From NCBI GenBank assembly GCA_019075865.1, contig JAGXAN010000001.1, forward strand, positions 408,551-472,550: 64,000 nucleotides of DNA, read 5' to 3'. Below the pieces are notes generated by a model that was not told the DNA's origin, did no database searches, and was given only the letters and a program-made list of their open reading frames with translations. The stretch comes from Hyphomicrobiales bacterium (GTDB taxonomy: Bacteria > Pseudomonadota > Alphaproteobacteria > Rhizobiales > Beijerinckiaceae). This document shows positions 28,056-37,031 of this stretch, piece after piece. How positions within the stretch are numbered: the stretch's first letter is position 1; each line of letters starts with the position of its first letter. A program made the position numbers and the translations under genes.

Positions 28056-29189
28056 ATGTCCAAGCGCGATTTTTATGAAATTCTCGGAGTGGTGAAGGGG
28101 GCATCCGAAGCGGATATGAAGTCGGCTTTCCGCAAAGCCGCCATGCATTGCCACCCGGATCGCAACCCCGGCGACAAGGCGGCTGAATCGCGCTTCAAGG
28201 AGCTGAACGAGGCTTATCAGTGTCTCTCCGATGCACAAAAGCGCGCAGCTTATGATCGGTTTGGCCACGCCGCCTTCGAAAATGGCGGCGGCATGGGGGG
28301 TGGCATGGGCGATGGCTTTGCCAGTTCCATGTCGGATATTTTCGATGATTTGTTTGGCGAAGTCATGGGCGGACGCCGCAACCAGCGCACGAGCGGTCGC
28401 GAGCGTGGTTCTGATTTGCGCTACAACCTTGAAATATCTCTGGAAGAGGCCTTTCGCGGCAAGACCGCCACCGTGCGCCTGCCGACGTCCGTTGCGTGCG
28501 ACGCCTGCGGGGGTTCAGGTGCCAAAGCCGGCTCGAAGCCGAAGCCTTGCGGCACTTGCGGCGGGCAGGGGCGCGTGCGGGCGCAGCAGGGCTTTTTTGC
28601 CATCGAGCGCACCTGCCCGACCTGCGGGGGCCGTGGCGAAATTATCGAAAATCCATGCAGCGTTTGCAGCGGTGCCGGGCGCATCACCAAGGAGCGCTCG
28701 CTTTCGGTGAATATTCCGGCTGGTGTCGAGGACGGCACCCGCATTCGCCTCGCAGGCGAGGGCGAGGCGGGCCTGCGCGGTGGGCCTTCCGGCGATCTCT
28801 ATATTTTCCTGGCGTTGAAGCCGCATCCGTTCTTCCAGCGCGACGGGGCAGACCTATTCTGCCGTGTGCCGATTTCCATGGTGCAGGCGGCGTTGGGCGG
28901 CGAGTTCAGCGTGCACACGGTCGATGGCTCGGAAACGCGGGTTAAAGTGCCCGAGGGCACGCAATCAGGCAAGCAGTTCAAGCTGAAAGGCAAGGGCATG
29001 CCGGTATTGCGCACGCGCGACCGTGGCGATTTGTATATTCAGGCCAATGTCGAAACGCCGCAGAGCCTGACGCGTCGCCAGCGTGAATTGCTTGCCGAAT
29101 TTGACGCCGAAAGCTCAAACAAGACCCACCCTGAATCGGCTGGTTTCTTCGCGAAGATGAAAGATTTCTTCGACAATCTGAGCACTTAG
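28056..29189 (+). CDS. dnaJ: Co-chaperone DnaJ (Hsp40, type I)
   Basis: The 377-residue type I Hsp40 stimulates DnaK ATPase and delivers clients. It has an N-terminal J domain with HPD in [12 protein letters not shown] and a Gly-rich region including [12 protein letters not shown] zinc centre has four CxxCxGxG-like repeats ([32 protein letters not shown]). The C-terminal beta domains end near the usual length. It is 239 bp downstream of dnaK. No grpE is visible in the window. Confidence 0.97.
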   Translation: MSKRDFYEILGVVKGASEADMKSAFRKAAMHCHPDRNPGDKAAESRFKELNEAYQCLSDAQKRAAYDRFGHAAFENGGGMGGGMGDGFASSMSDIFDDLFGEVMGGRRNQRTSGRERGSDLRYNLEISLEEAFRGKTATVRLPTSVACDACGGSGAKAGSKPKPCGTCGGQGRVRAQQGFFAIERTCPTCGGRGEIIENPCSVCSGAGRITKERSLSVNIPAGVEDGTRIRLAGEGEAGLRGGPSGDLYIFLALKPHPFFQRDGADLFCRVPISMVQAALGGEFSVHTVDGSETRVKVPEGTQSGKQFKLKGKGMPVLRTRDRGDLYIQANVETPQSLTRRQRELLAEFDAESSNKTHPESAGFFAKMKDFFDNLST

Positions 29190-29288
29190 CGAAAATTTTT
29201 GCGGGTGCGAGTGACGCCGGTTTGCAATGGTGTCCAAAACAGGCTTGAATATCGGGCAAAAGCGCGTCGCTGCCATCTGGAAGCAATC

Positions 29289-29774
29289 ATGCTGCAACCC
29301 CGCATTCTGCCACCTTCCCCGCCCACCGATGCAAGGCAATCGGAAACCGCCCTCATGGTGGCGCGCGGCGTGCGGCGGATGCTGCGATCTTTGGGGTTTG
29401 CCAGCGTGCCCGAACTGGCATTGAACAGCGGCCGGCGCGCTGACATTGTGGCGCTCAAAGATGATGGAACGGTATGGATTGTCGAGATCAAATCTTCCAT
29501 CGCCGATTTTCGCGCCGATCATAAATGGCCCGAATATCGCACCCATTGCGACCGATTGTATTTTGCAGTGCCGCAAACCATGGATATTGACATTCTCCCG
29601 GCCGATGCTGGCCTGATGATTGCCGATGCCTATGGCGCTGAAATCATGCGCGAAGCGCCCGAACACCGCCTGCCGCCGGCCACCCGCCGCGCCCTGCTGC
29701 TTGGCTTTGCCCGCGTGGCGGCTGACCGGTTGCATGTTCTGGGTGACCCCGGCGCGACAAGGGGAGCGGGTTAA
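29289..29774 (+). CDS. mmcB: MmcB-family DNA repair protein
   Basis: The 161-residue protein matches MmcB (DUF1052), a small PD-(D/E)XK-fold protein linked to mitomycin C resistance in Caulobacter. The nuclease-like core is RRADIVALKDDGTVWIVEIKSSIADF, with Asp and Glu-x-Lys, followed by DHKWPEYRTHCDRLYFAVP. The upstream extension from 29199 lacks family similarity, so I start at 29289. It lies about 100 bp after dnaJ and 9 bp before ribokinase. Confidence 0.85.
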   Translation: MLQPRILPPSPPTDARQSETALMVARGVRRMLRSLGFASVPELALNSGRRADIVALKDDGTVWIVEIKSSIADFRADHKWPEYRTHCDRLYFAVPQTMDIDILPADAGLMIADAYGAEIMREAPEHRLPPATRRALLLGFARVAADRLHVLGDPGATRGAG

Positions 29775-29783
29775 GCCGCAATT

Positions 29784-30728
29784 GTGAACATGATCGTCGT
29801 ATTTGGTTCCATCAACATTGATCTGGTGACGCGGGTTGATAAAATTGCCGCGCCGGGCGAAACCGTGCTGGGGCTGGGCTATCATTTTTCGCCGGGCGGC
29901 AAGGGGGCCAATCAGGCACTCGCGGCCAGCCGCGCCGGGGCACCGGTGCGCATGTTTGGTGCGGTGGGCCAGGATGCGTTTGCCGACGCCGCATTGGCCT
30001 TGTTGCGACAATCTTTGGCGCAACTCAATGTCGTGGTTTTGCCAGAAGCCTCGACCGGCGCGGCTTTTATCAGCGTCGACAGCGACGGACAAAATGCCAT
30101 AACGGTGGCAGCGGGCGCGAATATGCAGGCGACCGCCGCGCCTTTGGCGGATCTGCCCTGGCAGACTGGCGATTATCTGGTCTTGCAGCGGGAAGTCAGT
30201 GACGCGGAAAATTTGAAAGCCGCGCATATTGCCCGGGCGCATGGTGCCAGGGTCATCTACAATACCGCACCCGCCGGCGTCGTCTCCAGCGACCAACTCG
30301 CCGCGATCGATATATTGATTGCCAATGAGCATGAGGCGGCGATTTTGGCGCGCGACCTTTGGGGGGAGCGCGCGCAGGGGCGCACGCCGCAGGCATTTGC
30401 CAGCGCCATGGCGCGCGCCCATTCGCTCGCCTGTATCATCACCCTCGGCGGGGCAGGGGCCATTGCCGCCAGTGTGGACGGCCAATGGTCAGCCAAGGCA
30501 CCGGCCATCGAGGTGGTTGACACGACTGGCGCCGGCGATGCCTTCGTGGGAGCCCTCGCCGCAGCGCTGGCGCGGGGCGAGGCATTGCCGCAAGCACTGG
30601 CCGAAGGCGTGGCTGCGGGCAGCCTTGCCTGCATGACGCGCAGTGCGCAGGCCGCCTTTCCCAATGGCGTTGATATCCACAAAATGGCGGCAACGGTAAC
30701 GGTTGAACCCTTGGCGGCCTTGGCCTGA
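29784..30728 (+). CDS. rbsK: Ribokinase-like PfkB-family sugar kinase
   Basis: The 314-residue PfkB kinase starts VFGSINIDLVTRVDKIAAPGETVLG. It carries the first PfkB signature in GGKGANQALAASRAG and the second in VDTTGAGDAFVGALAAAL, with the catalytic Asp and anion hole. Ribose is the most likely substrate. No ribose transporter is adjacent, so the assignment rests on sequence. Start is GTG at 29784 or ATG at 29790; both are close to the mmcB stop, suggesting coupling. Confidence 0.87.
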   Translation: MNMIVVFGSINIDLVTRVDKIAAPGETVLGLGYHFSPGGKGANQALAASRAGAPVRMFGAVGQDAFADAALALLRQSLAQLNVVVLPEASTGAAFISVDSDGQNAITVAAGANMQATAAPLADLPWQTGDYLVLQREVSDAENLKAAHIARAHGARVIYNTAPAGVVSSDQLAAIDILIANEHEAAILARDLWGERAQGRTPQAFASAMARAHSLACIITLGGAGAIAASVDGQWSAKAPAIEVVDTTGAGDAFVGALAAALARGEALPQALAEGVAAGSLACMTRSAQAAFPNGVDIHKMAATVTVEPLAALA

Positions 30729-30829
30729 AACCCAATAATTCTGGCTTCAAATTTACGTATTCGAAGCATTCCTGCGTTAAGCTTTCGCGATATTGCGGTA
30801 GATTTTCTCCGCGCAGGATTGCCCTTACC

Positions 30830-31462
30830 ATGGACAGCATGATTTCGTGGGTTTTGATCGTCGGCGCTATCGCGCTGGTGGAGGGCTTTGGCGTCAAGAT
30901 CAACAGCACCATCAAGCTGGTGCTGCGGATTGCCTATCTCGCTGTAGGGATTGGGCAATTTTTGGGTGGCTCGTCCGGAACATTGGCAAAAGTTGCGGGT
31001 TTGGTGGACAAGGGCGTGGCTTCTTCGGGAGTGCTTCCCGCGACAATAGACAAAACCGTTCCGGTGAATACGGATGACGATGCGCCAATCGTGCCCAGTC
31101 TGGTTTTGCAGGCGGATGACCTCGGCCATTTTCACGTTACGGCATCCATGAATTTCCATAATGTGGACGTGCTCGTGGACACGGGCGCGTCGTTTGTGTC
31201 GTTGACTTATGCCGATGCCAGCCGTTTGGCATTATTGCCGGACCGTTCCGCATTTAACATCCCGATGTCGACAGCCAACGGCATTGTGCGGGCAGCCCCC
31301 ATTTTGATCGACAGCATCGAACTTGGCCAGGTGGCGGTTCACAATGTCAAAGGGGTGGTGATGCCCGATCGCGCTTTGCGCACCAGCCTGCTCGGCATGA
31401 GCTTCATCAAGAAGCTTTCAAACGTCAAAATGGGCCAGGGCAAACTCGAATTGACCCAATAA
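30830..31462 (+). CDS. Membrane-anchored retropepsin-like aspartic protease
   Basis: The 210-residue protein has one or two N-terminal hydrophobic segments (about 4-22 and 30-45). A periplasmic clan-AA domain follows with the single catalytic motif VDTGASFVSLTYADA near 118-132 and the hydrophobic-hydrophobic-Gly block LLGMSFIKKL near the end. It resembles the TIGR02281 family, which probably acts as a dimer like retroviral proteases. Physiological substrate unknown. It stands alone between ribokinase and the phosphomannomutase. Confidence 0.85.
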   Translation: MDSMISWVLIVGAIALVEGFGVKINSTIKLVLRIAYLAVGIGQFLGGSSGTLAKVAGLVDKGVASSGVLPATIDKTVPVNTDDDAPIVPSLVLQADDLGHFHVTASMNFHNVDVLVDTGASFVSLTYADASRLALLPDRSAFNIPMSTANGIVRAAPILIDSIELGQVAVHNVKGVVMPDRALRTSLLGMSFIKKLSNVKMGQGKLELTQ

Positions 31463-31540
31463 ACGTAATTTACCGATAATGGGGCATGGTAATTCTTGCC
31501 CAAAATGCTATGCCATGCGCTTTATTGCGAGGTAAGCCCG

Positions 31541-33040
31541 ATGTTTCCAAAGCCGGTACCACAATTGTTTCCCAACACGGCAGAATTTGAATCCCTGCCG
31601 ATGGTAAAGCCCACCGGCTTTCGCGAATACGATGCGCGATGGCTTTTCGGCAAGGAAATCAATTTGATGGGAATGCAGGCGCTGGGCCTTGGCCTTGCCA
31701 CCTACCTTCACGAAATCGGCGTCAAGCCGGAGATCGTGACCGGTCACGACTTCAGAAGCTATTCCTCCTCCATCAAATATGCGTTGATTACGGGCCTGAT
31801 GGCGGGTGGTGTCAAGGTTCACGACATCGGCCTCGCTTTGTCGCCCATGGCCTATTTCGCGCAATTTGCCCTCGATGTACCGGCGGTTGCGATGGTCACC
31901 GCCTCGCATAATGACAATGGCTGGACCGGCGTCAAAATGGGCGCGCAGCGGCCCGTGACTTTTGGCCCGGACGAGATGGGGCGGCTGCGGGACATTGTGC
32001 TCGGCGGGCATTTTCGCAGCGCGACCGGCGGTTCCTATCACTTCGTTTCGGATTTTCCGGCCCTCTACGCCGCAGACCTCACCACACGCCCGAAACTCGC
32101 GCGAAAGCTGAAGGTTGTGGCAGCCTGCGGCAACGGCACCGCCGGTGCTTTCGCCCCGCAAATTCTGGAAGCGCTCGGCTGCGAGGTCATCCCGCTCGAT
32201 ACGAAGCTGGATTACACTTTTCCCCGCTACAATCCCAACCCTGAAGACATGGAAATGCTGCACGCCATTGCCAAGGCGGTGCGTGACAATGGCGCGGATG
32301 TCGGGCTTGGCTTTGATGGCGACGGCGACCGCTGCGGCGTGGTCGACAATTTGGGCGATGAGATTTTCGCCGACAAGATCGGCGTGATGCTGGCCCGTGA
32401 TCTGTCGCGCCAATATCACGGCGCGACTTTTGTCGTGGATGTGAAATCAACCGGCCTTTTCGCCAGTGATCCGGTATTGCAGGCGCAGGGGGTCAAGGCT
32501 GATTACTGGAAAACCGGCCATTCGCACATCAAGCGCCGCGTCAGCGACCTGAAGGCGCTTGCCGGTTTCGAGAAGTCCGGTCACTTCTTCTTCAACGCGC
32601 CGATTGGCCGCGGCTATGACGATGGTCTGGTAACCGCCATTCAGGTGCTGGACATGCTCGACCGCAACCCCGGCAAATCCATGGCCGACCTTTATGGCGC
32701 CTTGCCCAAGACCTGGGGTTCGCCGACCATGTCGCCGCATTGCGACGACGAGGTAAAATATGGCATCGTTGACAAGGTCACCGCCAAAATCAACGCCATG
32801 CACGCTGCCGGTGAGCCGCTCAGTGGGCAGAAAATCATCGATATCAATACAGTCAATGGCGTTCGCGTGACTACCGAAGACGGCACCTGGGGCCTGGTGC
32901 GGGCGTCGTCCAACAAGCCGGAACTGGTTGTTGTGGTGGAAAGCCCGGCCTCCGAGGCGCGGCTGCACGAAATATTCGCGGCAATGGATGGCATCTTGCG
33001 CCAAAACCCGGAAGTCGGCGCCTATAACCAGACAATCTAG
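31541..33040 (+). CDS. Phosphomannomutase/phosphoglucomutase
   Basis: The 499-residue alpha-D-phosphohexomutase interconverts hexose 6-phosphate and 1-phosphate for GDP-mannose or UDP-glucose synthesis. The phosphoserine loop is TASHNDNGWTGVKMG. The metal loop is GFDGDGDRCGVVD, the sugar-binding loop includes FEKSGHFFFN, and the C-terminal phosphate loop is VRASSNKPELVVVVES. The ATG at 31541 agrees with the family N-terminus FPNTAEFESLPMVKPTGFREYDARW. The choice between mannose and glucose as main substrate cannot be made here. Confidence 0.93.
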   Translation: MFPKPVPQLFPNTAEFESLPMVKPTGFREYDARWLFGKEINLMGMQALGLGLATYLHEIGVKPEIVTGHDFRSYSSSIKYALITGLMAGGVKVHDIGLALSPMAYFAQFALDVPAVAMVTASHNDNGWTGVKMGAQRPVTFGPDEMGRLRDIVLGGHFRSATGGSYHFVSDFPALYAADLTTRPKLARKLKVVAACGNGTAGAFAPQILEALGCEVIPLDTKLDYTFPRYNPNPEDMEMLHAIAKAVRDNGADVGLGFDGDGDRCGVVDNLGDEIFADKIGVMLARDLSRQYHGATFVVDVKSTGLFASDPVLQAQGVKADYWKTGHSHIKRRVSDLKALAGFEKSGHFFFNAPIGRGYDDGLVTAIQVLDMLDRNPGKSMADLYGALPKTWGSPTMSPHCDDEVKYGIVDKVTAKINAMHAAGEPLSGQKIIDINTVNGVRVTTEDGTWGLVRASSNKPELVVVVESPASEARLHEIFAAMDGILRQNPEVGAYNQTI

Positions 33041-33050
33041 GGCAAGTAAA

Positions 33051-33076
33051 ACTAGGGCGGTTGAACCAGCCCTAGT
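33051..33076. terminator. Hairpin between convergent phosphohexomutase and tadG-like gene
   Basis: The perfect 8-bp arms ACTAGGGC and GCCCTAGT are separated by 10 nt. On the minus strand they run into TTTTACTT, so this best fits a terminator of the pilin-type operon, possibly serving both genes. It includes the stop codon of the minus-strand gene. Confidence 0.6.
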
Positions 33077-33857
33077 AATGCGTGTTATAGGAGGAGTCGC
33101 AAACCGTGCCCGAAAACTGGGTGGTGTCGACTGACTGGCTCGACCCTGAACCGGTCATTGGCAGGGGGACATAGCCGACGTTACGCGGGTTGTTGAAAAT
33201 CGACCGCGTAATGGTGATGGTCGGCGGTGATTTGTAAAAGCCAAGGTCGATGTTGAAAGGTGACGGGTAGCTGAAGCTGACATCCGCCACCAAAGCCGTC
33301 GAGGAAAGCACGGCCGTGGTTGGCACCATGCCCACCGGCACTGAATTTGGGGCTGGCTGCGCATCATTTTTGATAATGGTCAGCGTGACATCGCAAGGCC
33401 GGGTCGTGCCACCTGATTTTGACTCGGACCAGTCGGTCAAGGGTGTGTAGGTCGTGGAGCCAGGTGCGACCGGCCAGAATGTGATGCTGGACAATGTCAT
33501 TGTCGGATTGGTCGAGGTGATACTGAATGGCGACATAATCGGGGTCATGGCGTCGAAATATTCGCCCAATTGGGTGTCATCAATCGTGGTATTTTGCGGC
33601 TGCTGCGCCAAAATTTCGACCATGGCATTGGTGGCAATGCTCACCCTTTGGCTTGCCGTGACCATGCGCGTGTATTCGGCCGAGCCAAACAGCAGCATCA
33701 GCATCACTGGAAACACCATGGCAAATTCCACCGCCGCAACGGCGGCATTATCCTGCCAAAGCCCAGGCTTCGAACCGCTATGATCGAAAGAATTCATCAC
33801 TTTGCTCCAAATGGCCCGATCAGCTCGAAATTTTGCGGCCCCGTCGTTCATCAGCAT
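33072..33857 (-). CDS. TadE/TadG-family pseudopilin-like protein
   Basis: The 261-residue protein has the TadE signature NAAVAAVEFAMVFPVMLMLLFGSAEYTRM (about 37-65), a single membrane helix behind a short cytoplasmic lead with the Glu typical of TadE-like minor pseudopilins. A long extracytoplasmic part with Ser/Thr-rich beta sequence follows. The start overlaps the stop of the upstream gene in ATGCTGATGA, so translation is coupled. ATG starts at 33857, 33851 and 33797 are all possible. It is probably a minor component of a Tad (Flp) pilus whose ATPase genes are not in this window. Confidence 0.85.
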   Translation of the reverse strand: MLMNDGAAKFRADRAIWSKVMNSFDHSGSKPGLWQDNAAVAAVEFAMVFPVMLMLLFGSAEYTRMVTASQRVSIATNAMVEILAQQPQNTTIDDTQLGEYFDAMTPIMSPFSITSTNPTMTLSSITFWPVAPGSTTYTPLTDWSESKSGGTTRPCDVTLTIIKNDAQPAPNSVPVGMVPTTAVLSSTALVADVSFSYPSPFNIDLGFYKSPPTITITRSIFNNPRNVGYVPLPMTGSGSSQSVDTTQFSGTVCDSSYNTHY

Positions 33858-34498
33858 TTTTGCGTAGATTGTTTGGCGCCAAACGGCTCGTTCCGGAACA
33901 CGGTCGTGCCCAAGAGCAGATGCGCCATGCTCGTATTGCCGCTGCCGTCGGTGTAACTGGTCAGGCCGACATTGGAGAGCCCGACTGCGCCAAAAAATGA
34001 ATTTGAATTATTGACAAGGATCGGAAAGAACGACGGCATCGGGTAAAGCGCATTCAGCATGACCGTCGACGAACCGGTGCCCGTGCAAAACAGCAACTTG
34101 TCCGCAGAAGCATTGGCCTGGAATATCGAGGAGGGATTGGCGGAGGCAAAATTGGGCAAGACGCGCGAATCGATGAGGATTGCCTTGCAATTGACGAAGA
34201 TATTCAGCTTTGGACAAAGGTAGGTGTCACGCAACTGGGTTGCCGTGGTGATTGTCGCATCGGTCTGGATAATGCCGGTTTCAATGTCACGGCCAACCTG
34301 CGCCGTGGCTTCCTCCAGTTCGGAGCTGACAAACATCGTGTAACCGTTGGCGAAGATCATCATCAACACGCCAAAAAACGGAATGAACAGCATTGCAAAT
34401 TCAATTGCCGTGACACCGGCTATGTCTTTTCCAAGCGCCCTGACTTTGCCAAGACCCGATTGGACTCCCCGGCTGAATAATCCACGCAACGTAGCCAT
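33851..34498 (-). CDS. TadE-family pseudopilin-like protein
   Basis: The 215-residue protein has a basic N-terminus and the membrane/TadE block DIAGVTAIEFAMLFIPFFGVLMMIFANG (about 25-52). ELEEATAQVGRDIETG and a Cys-containing external domain follow. It is the first of two coupled tad-type genes. Its product probably helps assemble the Flp pilus. It starts at the first ATG; a gap of 159 bp separates it from the CpaC-N-like gene. Confidence 0.85.
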   Translation of the reverse strand: MATLRGLFSRGVQSGLGKVRALGKDIAGVTAIEFAMLFIPFFGVLMMIFANGYTMFVSSELEEATAQVGRDIETGIIQTDATITTATQLRDTYLCPKLNIFVNCKAILIDSRVLPNFASANPSSIFQANASADKLLFCTGTGSSTVMLNALYPMPSFFPILVNNSNSFFGAVGLSNVGLTSYTDGSGNTSMAHLLLGTTVFRNEPFGAKQSTQKC

Positions 34499-34657
34499 TA
34501 ACGGAACCCCATATTGCGACGGTCAAAAAATTCGGTTCTGCCTGAAAATAAGCAGCCCGTCAGACTTGCCATACAAACTTTGAAATTCCGTTACGGCGTC
34601 GCGAAAAACAGGCGGTCTGAATTGAGGATTTGTTAAGCATCACCGCCAAAAAAGCCG

Positions 34658-35185
34658 CTAGTGCGCGCCGCCGCCAGAATTATTCGAGGAGGCGGGGTTG
34701 GACGCGTTGTTGCGCGAAGCAACCGCGCTGAGCACGCCACTGACAAACTTGCTGTCATCGCCCAAGGCGACGGTCGGCAGGCATTTGGGGTTGCAAAAAT
34801 AGGTTTCACGCGCATCGCCACGTTGCACCAGGAGCTGCTCACCCGTGCTGGGGTCAACCTTGATCATGGTCTCACCCAGTGAATTGCCGGCACCATCCAG
34901 CGCAATCATATTGGTGGCGCCAAAGCTCTTGCCGGTAATCACCATATTAGTGCCCGATTTGAGCAAGGTCACATCGGCAATCAGCGGATTTCCGACAATG
35001 AGCATCTTTACATCTTTGGGAACGCTCAGCACCCGGGCTTGATCGAGCTTGATGGTAATGACGGCATTGTCGGCCAAGGCCGGCTTGGCCAACAGCGGGG
35101 CGGCAAGCGCGGCACAAAGCAATGGAACGCGCGCAAGTGCCAGAAATGGCAAGAGGCGTGAGGACATGATATTGCGACGCGACAT
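34658..35185 (-). CDS. Pilus-assembly protein with CpaC N-terminal-like domain
   Basis: The 175-residue secreted protein has a signal sequence (LPFLALARVPLLCAALAAPLLAKPALA) and one domain like the N-terminal (T2SS/T3SS pilus N) domain of the CpaC/RcpA secretin: DQARVLSVPKDVKMLIVGNPLIADVTLL and later GATNMIALDGAG. It lacks the secretin channel, so it is a stand-alone N-domain, a form often encoded in Tad loci. The C-terminus is Asn/Ser/Gly-rich. The ATG at 35185 is preferred over an in-frame TTG at 35197. Confidence 0.82.
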   Translation of the reverse strand: MSRRNIMSSRLLPFLALARVPLLCAALAAPLLAKPALADNAVITIKLDQARVLSVPKDVKMLIVGNPLIADVTLLKSGTNMVITGKSFGATNMIALDGAGNSLGETMIKVDPSTGEQLLVQRGDARETYFCNPKCLPTVALGDDSKFVSGVLSAVASRNNASNPASSNNSGGGAH

Positions 35186-35369
35186 GTTGAATCCCAATCT
35201 GGTGAACCACTCTCAAGCCATAAAGACCCAAAATGGTGAATAAAGACTGAAATCCCGACACATCCGTTTTCTCGGCGCGCACGCCAATTGCCAAGTGAGA
35301 CAATAGCGTCAATTGACAAGTGCAGTCATTGCAGCCACCACTTTGTGCATAATATTCAGGAGTTGTTTC

Positions 35370-36047
35370 ATGTCTTTCACCGCATCAAAACCAGTTCAGG
35401 TTTCTTCGGCGGCTCGCGCTGGCCTGCTAGCGGCTGTCATGGTCACCTTCGGCTTTGCCGGATTCCACGGCGCAATGGCGGCTGAAACAGCGCCAAAAGA
35501 CCCGGATCTCTCCATCTCCGCGCTTCTGCGCGATCCGGAAACCCCCGTTGCAGGGAACCCGAAAGGCGATGTAACCATCGTCGCCTTCTTTGATTACAAT
35601 TGCCCGTTTTGCATGAAGGTTGAGCCCGACCTTGAGAAACTGGTAGCGGGCGACAAAGGCATTCGGCTGGTTTACAAAGATTGGCCGATTTTTGGCCCGG
35701 TGTCACAATATGCCGCCAAAATGGCGCTGGCGGCCCATTGGCAGCATAAATATCATGTGGTGCATAATGCCCTGATGGCTGTAGGTAAACGCAAGGGCAG
35801 CGAGCAGCAAGTGCGCGACATTGCCACCAAGGCCGGGGCAGATATGGGCCAAATCGATAAGGATCTGGTAGCCCACGGCCCCGAAATAGCTGCGATTCTC
35901 GCCCGTAATGAAAAGCAGGCCGACACCATGGGTTTCCCCGGCACGCCGGTTTTTCTGGTCGGCCCTTTTGTGATCGCGCAAGCGATAGACTTGCCCGCCT
36001 TCAAAAAAGCGGTAGCCGACGCCCGCAAAAAGCAAAAGGGCGGATAG
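35370..36047 (+). CDS. DsbA-family thiol:disulfide oxidoreductase
   Basis: The 225-residue periplasmic thioredoxin-fold protein has a signal segment (about 14-37, ending HGAMAAE) and the active site FFDYNCPFCMKVEPDL with a CPFC motif. The cis-Pro segment GFPGTPVFLVGP lies near the C-terminus. It resembles the Com1/DsbA-like group that forms or isomerises disulfides. AGGAG (35358-35362) is well spaced for the ATG at 35370. It is divergent from the pilus genes, which encode Cys-containing exported proteins that could be clients; that link is inference. Confidence 0.9.
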   Translation: MSFTASKPVQVSSAARAGLLAAVMVTFGFAGFHGAMAAETAPKDPDLSISALLRDPETPVAGNPKGDVTIVAFFDYNCPFCMKVEPDLEKLVAGDKGIRLVYKDWPIFGPVSQYAAKMALAAHWQHKYHVVHNALMAVGKRKGSEQQVRDIATKAGADMGQIDKDLVAHGPEIAAILARNEKQADTMGFPGTPVFLVGPFVIAQAIDLPAFKKAVADARKKQKGG

Positions 36048-36068
36048 CCGCTTCGCGGCATCGTTCAC

Positions 36069-36731
36069 TCAATAAGCGTGTGGGCGGCCGTCCCAGGTTT
36101 GAAAGCACCCGGTTGAAGCAAGATCGAGTGCAGCAAAGCGCGCCAGCAATCCGCTGGCCGATTGCGCCGGCGTAATGGCAGCGCTGGCTCCACCCATGTC
36201 CGTTTGCACCCAGCCCGGATGATAAATCCCGACAGCGATTTCCTGGCTCGCCAGATCAACGGCGAGATTGCGGCCCAGATTCAGCACGGCGGCTTTCGAG
36301 GCCCGATAGATGTAATTGCCGCCGGACGCCTGTGTCTGCGACGCCAGTTGCGAAGACAGAATGGCGATTTTGCCCTTTGTTCGGCGCAGATTGGGAAGCA
36401 ATGACTGGATGGTCAAAAACACGCCAGTGACATTCACCGCGAACTCGTCATCCCAAAGCGGTTTGCCATAGCCGGCATCGAGCTTCTGGTTGCGGTCGAG
36501 AAACACGCCGGCATTGCACACCAGCAGCGACAGCGCGGTTTGTGACAGACGTTGCGCCAGCGCCTTGTGGGACGCGGGGTCGGCGACATCCAGTCTTTGC
36601 CAGTCAATGCCCGCCTGCCGCGGCGCAACCTCGCCGCGATACGTGCCAATAACCGTTTCGCCTCTTGAGGCGGCAAGTTCTGCCATGGCGAGGCCGATGC
36701 CCCGGTTCGCGCCCGTAATCAAAATGGTCAT
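36069..36731 (-). CDS. Short-chain dehydrogenase/reductase
   Basis: The 220-residue classical SDR has the cofactor loop TGANRGIG, NAG in LLVCNAGVF, the catalytic Ser in ILSSQLAS and the YRASK active site. GGAGGCGAA directly precedes the ATG at 36731, so this start is firm even though the frame is open further upstream. The substrate is unknown. Convergent with the DsbA-like gene. Confidence 0.88.
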   Translation of the reverse strand: MTILITGANRGIGLAMAELAASRGETVIGTYRGEVAPRQAGIDWQRLDVADPASHKALAQRLSQTALSLLVCNAGVFLDRNQKLDAGYGKPLWDDEFAVNVTGVFLTIQSLLPNLRRTKGKIAILSSQLASQTQASGGNYIYRASKAAVLNLGRNLAVDLASQEIAVGIYHPGWVQTDMGGASAAITPAQSASGLLARFAALDLASTGCFQTWDGRPHAY

Positions 36732-37031
36732 TTCGCCTCCGCAAGTGGCAATTTTAGCGTTTGGCATAGCAAATTCACAGTTACCAGTCGATGCCAAAAG
36801 GCGGTGCTGCCGGACACGCCTTCCATAAAGCCCGCAAAAAAATACATGAAGCGTTAACTGCCTGCCCAGATTAGCGATGCGCCCTTCGCAAATTATACTG
36901 ATTTGATCGACACGATACCATTCTGGAAGTATATAACTGCTACATCAGTATTTATATATGCAGTTATTCAAATAATAAATGGTTCGTTAACTATAATACT
37001 TCGCAAATATGTATCAAAGCTGGGGTGGCGT

